A stretch of 5,711 bases of DNA from positions 1 to 5,711 of the forward strand of contig JAUVKA010000284.1 in the NCBI GenBank assembly GCA_030592205.1, in the 5' to 3' direction. Numbering within the stretch: the first letter of the stretch is position 1; every line of letters starts with the position of its first letter. A model generated the notes under the pieces. The model was not told where the DNA came from. It searched no databases and saw nothing but the letters and a program-made list of their open reading frames with translations. The stretch is from Bacteroidota bacterium. Its GTDB lineage: Bacteria > Bacteroidota > Bacteroidia > Bacteroidales > UBA12481. Both the position numbers and the translations under genes were made by a program. This document shows, in pieces, positions 1 through 5,604 of the stretch.

Positions 1-247
1 ACATAGCAGGAATATAGGTGGGATTCACAAGTCTGGCGAAGTGCTTCCCAGAGAAAAAAGTTGGGCTTGTTGTTGTAAACCTGTAGATCTGACCTGATTT
101 TTCATGAGATGTATCAAATCTCAATTCATATCGCAGGAACAACACGATAAGTAATATGCAGCTCAGCGCCAGACTTAAGCCTATGACTTTTATGAAATTG
201 AGGAAGGGTCTTTTTTGAAGATTTCGTAGAACAAATCTAAGTGTCAT
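1..247 (-). CDS. ABC transporter permease, MacB/FtsX-like, N-terminal fragment (cut by window edge)
   Basis: Reading the minus strand from an ATG at 247 gives 82 open codons with no stop before the window edge, so only the N-terminus is present. It begins MTLRFVLRNLQKRPFLN, continues into one hydrophobic helix at about residues 19-42 (IKVIGLSLALSCILLIVLFL), and then has YELRFDTSHEKSGQIYRF. This layout (short basic 'LRNLxKrPxxNFIkvxGLsla' lead, first membrane helix, then 'YElxFDxxHeksxxIYRf') is what I know from the MacB_PCD/FtsX permeases of Bacteroidota, usually about 800 residues with two permease halves. Such proteins act in the inner membrane with a separate ATPase, often in lipoprotein, peptide or drug export. 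The in-frame codons above the ATG reach a stop at 283-281, which supports this start. It lies 37 bases downstream of the oxidoreductase on the same strand. The family call is fairly firm; substrate and ATPase partner are not visible. Confidence 0.8.
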   Translation of the reverse strand, partial: MTLRFVLRNLQKRPFLNFIKVIGLSLALSCILLIVLFLRYELRFDTSHEKSGQIYRFTTTSPTFFSGKHFARLVNPTYIPAM

Positions 248-254
248 AGAAATC

Positions 255-280
255 AAAAATAATAAAGCACGGCTTATTAT
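255..280 (-). terminator. weak hairpin plus T tract after the oxidoreductase gene
   Basis: On the minus strand, four bases after the oxidoreductase stop codon, ATAATAAGC pairs with GCTTTATTAT (nine pairs with one bulged base, loop CGT) and is followed by five T. This is the shape of an intrinsic terminator but the stem is mostly A-T. The same bases also contain TATTTTTG (261-254), a match to the Bacteroidota -7 box TAnnTTTG, though no -33 TTG is seen and it would leave almost no leader before the permease ATG at 247. Either reading is tentative. Confidence 0.3.
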
Positions 281-284
281 CTAG

Positions 285-1250
285 TTAAGAAAAGTTAATT
301 AAATGGTTCGTTTCTGAGGTGTTGATTACGACTTTTCCCTGTGCATGCCCTTCGTTCAAGTAGCGCATGGCTTCGGCGGTCTTATCAAGTGAATACGTGC
401 TTTCGATAAGTGGTTTTATTTTGCCATCTCCTGCTTGTTTTGCGAGAAATTCCAAATCCTTTTGGCTTGATTTAACTGTGAGTGTATGCATTTTCCTCGA
501 GCCAAACGACATGAAACGACCGAATACAATAGACCTGAAAATTTGTGACAATGCTCCACCGACCATCACATATATTCCTCCGGGATTTAACATTCGTTTA
601 TAGGCAGAAAGCCGACAGTTCCCGTTGATAGCTACAATAAGGTCGTATGTATCACCGCTTTTGGGAAAGTCCTCTTTTGTATAATCAATCACCTTATCGG
701 CGCCAAAGGAAAGCGATTGCTCCACATTTCTCGAACTGCATACAGCAGTTATTATCGCACCGTAGTATTTTGCAAGTTGAACAGCAAAGGTTCCCACTCC
801 GCCGCTACTGCCGACAATCAACACCTTTTGTCCCTGTTGAATGTTTCCCTTGTCTCGCAATGCTCGTAGAGCTGTCGTTGCTGCCACAGGCAAGGCAGCT
901 GCTTCTTCGAATGAGATGTTTGCTGGTTTAAGTGTTAATGCTTTTTCCGGAGCCACAGCATATTCTGCAAAACCACCGGATCCATGATCAGAAAGGTCTC
1001 CGATGACTTCATCCCCTGGCTTAAACTGTCGAGTATTGTTGCCAACCGATTCTACCCTGCCCGCTATATCGGCTCCAAAAATCCTAAGCTTTGGTATCAT
1101 TCCCATTTTCATGGAACGGTAGTCCATTGCATTGACCGATACTGCAACTATTTGGACCAATACTACATTGTCTTTTGGCTTCGGCTTCTCAACATCGCTA
1201 TATACCAGCTTGTCCGGGACACCCTTTTTATTATAAACGACTGCTTTCAT
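285..1250 (-). CDS. NAD(P)-dependent zinc-less MDR oxidoreductase (quinone-reductase-like)
   Basis: A 321-residue cytoplasmic enzyme of the medium-chain dehydrogenase/reductase superfamily, close to the usual 310-340. The N-terminal GroES-like domain (about residues 1-120) has GADIAGRVESVG (59-70) and FKPGDEVIG (76-84). The Rossmann domain (about 121-260) has the cofactor loop GSSGGVGTFAVQLAK with the glycine signature G147-x-x-G-G-x-G153, and SFGADKVIDY at 181-190. The tail has the usual AMRYLNEGHAQGKVVI. I see no cysteine/histidine set for catalytic zinc and no structural-zinc four-cysteine lobe, which places it with quinone oxidoreductase or enoyl-reductase-like members that use NAD(P)H. 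The ATG at 1250 gives the canonical MKAVVYN start. It begins 11 bases after the M14 peptidase ends, so the two are likely in one transcript. The exact substrate cannot be told from sequence; the family is broad and often mis-named alcohol dehydrogenase. Confidence 0.9.
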   Translation of the reverse strand: MKAVVYNKKGVPDKLVYSDVEKPKPKDNVVLVQIVAVSVNAMDYRSMKMGMIPKLRIFGADIAGRVESVGNNTRQFKPGDEVIGDLSDHGSGGFAEYAVAPEKALTLKPANISFEEAAALPVAATTALRALRDKGNIQQGQKVLIVGSSGGVGTFAVQLAKYYGAIITAVCSSRNVEQSLSFGADKVIDYTKEDFPKSGDTYDLIVAINGNCRLSAYKRMLNPGGIYVMVGGALSQIFRSIVFGRFMSFGSRKMHTLTVKSSQKDLEFLAKQAGDGKIKPLIESTYSLDKTAEAMRYLNEGHAQGKVVINTSETNHLINFS

Positions 1251-1261
1251 TCATCTAAATC

Positions 1262-2485
1262 CTATTTTAACATCAACTCCATGAGCTTCGTTGCAGCCAC
1301 CTCGCCCTTCCTGTGGATGAAATCCCGGGGAGTATGGTCGCCTATTTCGAATGTGAGTGCTTCAGCGCCAAATTCAAAAAAGAGAAAGGATGTGGAGGTG
1401 ATTCTGGCATCTTCCTCTGACCTGGGTTTAATATTTGGAGTATAGTCCGGGAATTCCTGAGCAGTTGCCTCAATGAGTTCAGGCACAAGGCCTGGCATGT
1501 TCCCTTCCAGTTCAGGGCCAATGGTATAATAGATATCCTCTTGAGTGGAATGGAAGTCCACTCCAAAATAAAACTTGTTCCCCGCAGATCTTGATTTCTC
1601 CTTCATAAAATCTCTGATCGCCGAAGTCTCGGGCTGATTAAAATCCTCCCAATCCCTGTTAAGGTCAACTCCGCCCCGGTTGTGTCGCCAGTGACCATGA
1701 TAAACTCCATCGGGATTCGCCACTGGCACCACATATGTATTGTATTTGCTCCTGAATTCCGCTGCCAGTTTGGTATCGGCACAAAGGGTTTCCACAAAGG
1801 CCTGCATGGCCAGGAATCCGGGGACTTCCGGTGGGTGCTGACGGGAGATTACCATGATCATTCTCTGATCATCACTTTCGCCGATCTTGAGTAGATTGAC
1901 CGGTCTGCCTTCATGGCTTATTCCGATAGTATCCCTCTTTATATATGATCTGGACTCCAGTCCACGCATCCATTGATCCACATGATTAGAGGTGATAAGC
2001 TCCTGTGCAGAGATCCACATTGTATCAGGTCCTACAGAAAGATGCATGGTGGTGTCCTGGAAACTGGCTGAGTCCAGGGCAAGCCACTTCATTCCATCAG
2101 TGCTTACTTTTGGTTGGTAGCGGTGGGAGGCATCTTTAGGATAGCTTAGTTTGACGTAGATATCACGCGGATAGTCTGACCACAGTTGAAATGCATACCA
2201 TGGACTCATATTGATAGGGGAATTCTCAGGGGTGATCAGTACCGTTATAAGGGTATCGTTCGTTCGTGCCACACCATTAAGCCTGGCCCCCTCAAACTCG
2301 TTTGACATATACATCCCTGCCCCAAGGTCAAAGGTTCCTTTATACTGTAACTGGATTGGAACCGTTTCTGTACTCACCTTTTTTACCGGCTCCTGGCCCT
2401 CCCATTGTGCATTGCGGTTACAGGACCATAAAGCTGCTATAAGTAAGCTTATGTACAATAAAACAGTGCGTTTCGGTGAATTCAT
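1262..2485 (-). CDS. M14 zinc carboxypeptidase lipoprotein, cytosolic-carboxypeptidase-like subfamily
   Basis: A 407-residue exported metallopeptidase. Residues 1-21 form a signal peptide (MNSPKR basic start, hydrophobic core to AALWS) ending at Cys22, a relaxed lipobox, so it is probably a lipoprotein. Residues about 45-165 look like the beta-rich N-terminal domain of the M14 CCP group (WYAFQLWS at 96-103). The catalytic domain follows: zinc ligands H217 and E220 in RQHPPEVPG and H312 in VDFHST; NPDG at 257-260; the substrate-binding asparagine/arginine pair N276-R277 in GGVDLNRDW; and the likely catalytic glutamate E380 in LTFEIGD. All key residues are present, so it should be active on C-terminal residues of peptides, perhaps envelope or nutrient peptides. 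I chose ATG 2485; a longer reading starts at a TTG at 2527 and would add 14 polar residues in front of a good signal peptide. It heads the leftward gene group, with 94 bases to the divergent small ORF. Confidence 0.9.
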   Translation of the reverse strand: MNSPKRTVLLYISLLIAALWSCNRNAQWEGQEPVKKVSTETVPIQLQYKGTFDLGAGMYMSNEFEGARLNGVARTNDTLITVLITPENSPINMSPWYAFQLWSDYPRDIYVKLSYPKDASHRYQPKVSTDGMKWLALDSASFQDTTMHLSVGPDTMWISAQELITSNHVDQWMRGLESRSYIKRDTIGISHEGRPVNLLKIGESDDQRMIMVISRQHPPEVPGFLAMQAFVETLCADTKLAAEFRSKYNTYVVPVANPDGVYHGHWRHNRGGVDLNRDWEDFNQPETSAIRDFMKEKSRSAGNKFYFGVDFHSTQEDIYYTIGPELEGNMPGLVPELIEATAQEFPDYTPNIKPRSEEDARITSTSFLFFEFGAEALTFEIGDHTPRDFIHRKGEVAATKLMELMLK

Positions 2486-2579
2486 GATCGAGTATTTATA
2501 AGAAGGAGTTTTCTTTTTGTTGTACAATTACTTACCTTTAAAAATAGAAAATCTTATTAAACATATAATAGATAATATC

Positions 2580-2684
2580 ATGGGAAAAGGTCAAGATGCA
2601 AAGAAAAACATTAAAAAAGAACCTGCTAAAACTCCAAAAGAAAAGAAAGCAGAAAAGAGACTAAAGAAATCTAAATATGACTAA
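2580..2684 (+). CDS. 34-residue lysine-rich protein of unknown function
   Basis: An ATG at 2580 opens 34 codons ending in TAA at 2682-2684. The product starts MGKGQDAKKNIKKEP, ends EKRLKKSKYD, and contains 13 lysines and one arginine against five acidic residues, with no cysteine, tryptophan or hydrophobic segment; it is expected to be soluble, strongly basic and largely disordered or helical. From memory, short lysine-rich proteins with a KKEPxKTxKEKxAEKR core are found in Bacteroidota as conserved hypotheticals; I cannot run a search to confirm this. Base composition (GAA/AAA rich, with CCT, GCT and ACT codons) reads like coding DNA rather than random A-T spacer, and nothing else explains 2580-2680. 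It is divergent from the M14 peptidase and convergent with the DUF1684 gene, overlapping it by four bases. No Shine-Dalgarno site is visible, as is usual in the phylum. A role in nucleic-acid binding is only a guess from charge. Confidence 0.6.
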   Translation: MGKGQDAKKNIKKEPAKTPKEKKAEKRLKKSKYD

Positions 2685-3598
2685 TTGTTTTTAGAAAATC
2701 CCCTAAGTGTCTTTTCCCCGGCTTCGATTTTGACAGGCATGCGATTTTCTGGCGGTGGCATGGGGCAGGCTGCAAATGGAGTGACGGCGCAAGGGGGATT
2801 ATATGCCTTATTGAAATCAAGAATGATCCTGCCTGTGGAGTCAGGGTAGGCGTACATGAATCTGCCAGCCCCGTATGTTTCCATGGCTGAAGTTTCATCA
2901 GATATAATAATGAAATATCCATCCCCGGAAGTAAATGGTAGAAGCTTCAGCTTTTCTCCTTTAAGAATGAATTGGAGTTCCCCAGGGCACAGATACTCCT
3001 GGGTGTAATCCTGAAAGGGAGTATTTACGGTAATGGTTCTGGGTTCATCGAAGGGTTTTATGGTAGCCTCCACCACGTAATCCGGATCGATGGGATAGGA
3101 GGGGATATGATCAAGTGCTTCAATGGCAGGATTCTTATAGTCCCTGAGTCGAATGGCCAGGCTTGTATGCCGTTTCATTATATACCAGGCAAAATCCCCG
3201 TGTGTAATGTATGAAGGTTCTTCAGAACTGTCGTAGCTAAGCTCAAGCTTGTGTACCCGCTCATTTTCATAATACAGCTCCATATCGTCATTCACCTTAA
3301 TTTGGACGCTCTCATCTGTAAATCTTAATGTCCCAATGAAAGCGGCTGCCTTATCCGGAAAGACGATATCATTTGAAGGATGCGATCCAAAGCTCTGCTC
3401 CCCCTCTTTCAGCCAGTAAATACCAGCCAGATTCAACCATCCATCCTTTGCTTTCAATCCCTCCAGGCGATCATGTTGCCATTGCTCGATCGATTCAATA
3501 TAAGCTGGTTCGTCCTGGATAAGGGGTGATGATCTGTTGCAGGCATGGGCCAGAATCAGTATGGTCAGGAGCATTAGTAGAGAAGCATAACTTTTCAT
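2681..3598 (-). CDS. DUF1684-family lipoprotein
   Basis: A 305-residue protein of the DUF1684 family, whose biochemical role is not established to my knowledge. The N-terminus (MKSYASLLMLLTILILAHAC) is a signal peptide ending at Cys20 with a relaxed lipobox, so it is probably a lipoprotein in the periplasm or outer membrane. Family hallmarks seen are DGWLNLAGIYWLKEG at 52-66 followed by FGSHPSNDIVFP (70-81), then TPFQDYTQEY (193-202), YGAGRFMYAYP (242-252), and the C-terminal DFNKAYNPPCAVTPFAACP with PPPENRMPV and AGEKTLRGF. The conserved cysteines C270 and C278 sit in that last motif. I chose ATG 3598; a longer reading begins at a TTG at 3607 and adds only three residues. The gene is divergent from the blaI-like gene across 180 bases that hold a -7 box facing it, and its TAG stop interlocks with the TAA of the small ORF. 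Confidence 0.9.
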   Translation of the reverse strand: MKSYASLLMLLTILILAHACNRSSPLIQDEPAYIESIEQWQHDRLEGLKAKDGWLNLAGIYWLKEGEQSFGSHPSNDIVFPDKAAAFIGTLRFTDESVQIKVNDDMELYYENERVHKLELSYDSSEEPSYITHGDFAWYIMKRHTSLAIRLRDYKNPAIEALDHIPSYPIDPDYVVEATIKPFDEPRTITVNTPFQDYTQEYLCPGELQFILKGEKLKLLPFTSGDGYFIIISDETSAMETYGAGRFMYAYPDSTGRIILDFNKAYNPPCAVTPFAACPMPPPENRMPVKIEAGEKTLRGFSKNN

Positions 3599-3618
3599 GT
3601 AGAGCAAAAATGTGCCAG

Positions 3619-3626
3619 CAAATATA
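3619..3626 (-). promoter_or_regulatory. candidate -7 promoter box for the DUF1684 gene
   Basis: The minus strand reads TATATTTG, an exact match to the Bacteroidota housekeeping -7 consensus TAnnTTTG, 20 bases upstream of the ATG at 3598. No TTG is found at the expected -33 spacing, so only half of the promoter is supported. It implies a leader of roughly 14 bases. Confidence 0.4.
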
Positions 3627-3693
3627 GCCTATTCTATATGGAATTGATCTTTCCCGAAATAGCATGATCTACCTCATTATATTCGTTTTAGCG

Positions 3694-3706
3694 TAGAATA
3701 ATTCTA
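3694..3706. promoter_or_regulatory. 13-base dyad TAGAAT-a-ATTCTA in the divergent intergenic region
   Basis: Two perfect six-base arms, TAGAAT (3694-3699) and ATTCTA (3701-3706), flank a single A. It is too tight to be an RNA hairpin, but is the size of a site for a dimeric regulator such as BlaI. It sits directly beside the phased ACGTA array and overlaps an outlying GCGTA (3691-3695) that lies in the same 10-base register as the array. Function is inferred from position only. Confidence 0.35.
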
Positions 3707-3709
3707 AAA

Positions 3710-3745
3710 TACGTATAAATACGTAATAAAACGTATGAATAAGTA
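3710..3745. promoter_or_regulatory. helically phased ACGTA array, candidate operator of the BlaI-like repressor
   Basis: ACGTA occurs at 3711, 3721 and 3731, exactly 10 bases apart, with a degenerate AAGTA at 3741. The 10-base units are ACGTATAAAT, ACGTAATAAA and ACGTATGAAT. The first two include the palindrome TACGTA (3710-3715 and 3720-3725). The array ends about 38 bases before the repressor start codon. BlaI/MecI/CopY repressors are dimeric winged-helix proteins that bind TAC...GTA-type dyads near their own promoters and autoregulate, so this is the best operator candidate for both divergent genes. The motif is not the classical TACAnnTGTA, and binding is inferred. Confidence 0.5.
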
Positions 3746-3778
3746 GCATTACTGAAAAATAAGTTATAAACTTGCTTT

Positions 3779-4165
3779 ATGGAAGATCTTACAGGAAAAG
3801 AAGAAGAAGTCATGCAAGTACTATGGGATTTGGACAGGGCACTGGTTCGGGATATAATGCAGAAGCTGCCAAATTCCGAACAACCCTACACAACTGTTGC
3901 ATCCATAGTCCGGATACTGGAGAAGAAAGGTTTCGTGGGTCATAAACCGTATGGGAAGACACATGAGTACTATCCAATAATTACGAAAGTAGAATACCGG
4001 AGACGAAAGTTCAAAGGATTGCTTGCTCAATACTTTGATAACTCTATTGAGAGTGTGGTTTCATTCCTGGTCAAAGAAGAGAAATTAGAACCAAAGGAAA
4101 TTGAGGAACTTAGCAAATTGATATCGAAAGAACCAGACCAAGTAAAAGATAAAGACAATGAATGA
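3779..4165 (+). CDS. BlaI/MecI/CopY-family transcriptional repressor
   Basis: A 128-residue cytoplasmic DNA-binding protein of the usual size for the family. Residues about 4-70 form the winged helix-turn-helix: LTGKEEEVMQVLW (4-16), the recognition segment PYTTVASIVRILEKKGFV (36-53) and the wing HKPYGKTHEYYP (55-66). The C-terminal part (about 72-115) is the helical dimerisation and protease-sensitive region. By eye, S95-F96 in VVSFLVKEE falls where staphylococcal BlaI/MecI have the cleaved Asn-Phe bond, so the scissile residue would differ here. The lysine/aspartate-rich tail is not diagnostic. The stop overlaps the start of the M56 gene by eight bases (4158-4165), pointing to translational coupling. 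It probably represses its own operon through sites at 3691-3745. I withhold the name blaI because no beta-lactamase gene is in view and Bacteroidota have many paralogues with unknown targets. Confidence 0.93.
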   Translation: MEDLTGKEEEVMQVLWDLDRALVRDIMQKLPNSEQPYTTVASIVRILEKKGFVGHKPYGKTHEYYPIITKVEYRRRKFKGLLAQYFDNSIESVVSFLVKEEKLEPKEIEELSKLISKEPDQVKDKDNE

Positions 4166-5474
4166 TTTGATGATTTATATATATGAATCAGGAATCTGCC
4201 TGGCTGTCTTATTCGCCCTGTATTGGCTTATTCTTCGAAAGGAAACATACTTCCGGTTTAACCGCTTTTACCTGTTGGGAGCCATTTTAGTTTCCTGCCT
4301 GCTCCCTTTAGGTCATATTAGTGTTTTTGGCTCTGAGGCATCCACATTAGGAGCCGTTCCCCGAGTGGTGAATGCGATCAGACTTCCCGAATTAATAATA
4401 ACGGAAGGTTCAAATCATGTAATCAATTCTCCGAGTAACTGGCAGCTCATAATTTTCATGATTTATATATCTGGAGCTGTCCTGCTGATGCTCAGAATGA
4501 TCCTTGGAATAATGAAGGTATCTATGCTGAAGAGGAAAGGGACCATGATTAAGCATGATGGTTATTCTGTAGTTCATATGAAGCAGGAAATTGCCCCATT
4601 TTCATTCTTCAGAACCATATTTATTCAAAATACCCGGATAGAACCTTCCGACGAACGTCATATTCTCAATCACGAAAGAATTCATATTAAGCAAAAACAT
4701 AGCTATGATAATATCTTCGTTGAGGTCTTCCTTATCATATTCTGGTTCAACCCCTTCATGTGGTTACTGAAAGGAGCTTTAAGAAATACACATGAGTATC
4801 TGGCCGACACTGGAGCTGTCAACGAGACAAGCAGTCTGTCCACATATCAATCCCTTCTTCTTAAACAAATTATAGGCTTATTTCCCATAGTTGTTACCAA
4901 TAGTTTTAACTCCAATATTAAAAAAAGAATCAAAATGATGAGTAGAAACAAATCATCCGTTCTGGCAAAATTTAAACCTTTGCTGTTGGCCCCCGTGCTA
5001 GTTTGCCTTACCCTGATTTTTGCTTGTAGTGAGAAACCTATGGATTTCACAGATGATTTAAACCTGGAGGAACCAGTCCTTGTCGAGGCTGAAGCAATGG
5101 AGCTGGTTACTGAAGAAAATAATGATCAAAAAGCAAATGATCATGAAGGTGAACAAGTTTTTTTTATCGTGGAAGAAATGCCCACATTTAATGGGGGAGA
5201 ACCTGCCTCCGAATTTCGCGCTTTCGCTACAAGAAACCTCAGGTACCCCGAGTCTGCATTAGAAAAGGGTATCGAAGGTCGGGTTATTATTCAGTTCGCT
5301 GTAGATAAAAATGGTGATGTGGTGGACCCTGTTGTTGTGCGGGGCGTAAGCCCGGAACTGGATAAGGAGGCCCTCAGGGTAGTTTCATCCTCTCCTAAAT
5401 GGACTCCGGGGAAGCAAAGAGGGAAGGCTGTGAAAGTGTTGTTCACATTCCCATTAAATTTTGAACTCCCATAA
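4158..5474 (+). CDS. M56 (BlaR1-like) membrane metallopeptidase with TonB C-terminal domain
   Basis: A 438-residue inner-membrane protein, likely the sensor and antirepressor partner of the upstream repressor. Hydrophobic helices lie at about 7-26, 38-57, 96-117, 183-204 and 271-290. Between the third and fourth is the zinc motif H172-E-R-I-H176 within LNHERIHIKQKHS, followed by WFNP (196-199) and the third-ligand motif HEYLAD with E213, the M56 signature. After the last helix (LAPVLVCLTLIFAC, Cys290) comes an acidic linker (about 292-335) and a TonB C-terminal domain at about 340-438: PTFNGGEPA, RYPESALEKGIEGRV, FAVDKNGDVVDPVV and KWTPGKQ. BlaR1 of Gram-positives instead ends in a penicillin-binding sensor; the TonB-type ending is common in Bacteroidota. 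In the Bla/Mec model the protease acts on the repressor, directly or not, when the outer domain is stimulated. The ligand is unknown. It starts inside the repressor gene, and a hairpin follows the stop. Confidence 0.93.
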   Translation: MNDLMIYIYESGICLAVLFALYWLILRKETYFRFNRFYLLGAILVSCLLPLGHISVFGSEASTLGAVPRVVNAIRLPELIITEGSNHVINSPSNWQLIIFMIYISGAVLLMLRMILGIMKVSMLKRKGTMIKHDGYSVVHMKQEIAPFSFFRTIFIQNTRIEPSDERHILNHERIHIKQKHSYDNIFVEVFLIIFWFNPFMWLLKGALRNTHEYLADTGAVNETSSLSTYQSLLLKQIIGLFPIVVTNSFNSNIKKRIKMMSRNKSSVLAKFKPLLLAPVLVCLTLIFACSEKPMDFTDDLNLEEPVLVEAEAMELVTEENNDQKANDHEGEQVFFIVEEMPTFNGGEPASEFRAFATRNLRYPESALEKGIEGRVIIQFAVDKNGDVVDPVVVRGVSPELDKEALRVVSSSPKWTPGKQRGKAVKVLFTFPLNFELP

Positions 5475-5520
5475 GCAGTTCCCTGGAATTCTTCTTTGTC
5501 TATCGGTAAAAGGCTTTTTA

Positions 5521-5553
5521 CAGGATCCCGGAGACTTCTCCGGGATTTGCCTG
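5521..5553 (+). terminator. hairpin after the M56-TonB gene, possible terminator or attenuator
   Basis: ATCCCGGAG (5525-5533) pairs perfectly with CTCCGGGAT (5538-5546) around the loop ACTT. The stem can extend through CAGG (5521-5524) with CCTG (5550-5553) if the three bases TTG are bulged. It starts 46 bases after the stop codon. There is no T run after it, so it may instead stabilise the mRNA end or partially attenuate the next gene. Confidence 0.5.
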
Positions 5554-5604
5554 TATTAAAGTCTGGCATAATAATTGGAGTGTCTGTATCGTTTTAGAAA
5601 ATCA

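Noticed and set aside
984..1445. A 153-codon open frame on the plus strand.
   Set aside because: It lies antisense across the start of the oxidoreductase and the end of the M14 peptidase, both of which have complete family motifs; its product has no recognisable domain.
2486..2527. A 14-residue N-terminal extension of the M14 peptidase.
   Set aside because: It needs a TTG start and would put a polar, lysine-rich stretch in front of a normal lipoprotein signal peptide; the ATG at 2485 fits better.
2533..2569. Promoter boxes TACCTTTA (2533-2540) and TATAAT (2564-2569) for the small ORF.
   Set aside because: Each is a partial match in A-T rich DNA with no correctly spaced -33 element.
3710..3745. 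A CRISPR or satellite-type repeat.
   Set aside because: Repeat units are only 10 bases with a five-base core and no spacers; operator phasing is the simpler reading.
3767..3774. TAAACTTG as the -7 box of the repressor gene.
   Set aside because: It has one mismatch to TAnnTTTG, no -33 TTG, and would start transcription at or after the ATG.
5291..5569. A 92-codon open frame on the minus strand.
   Set aside because: It is antisense to the TonB domain and runs through the hairpin; no domain or signal is seen.
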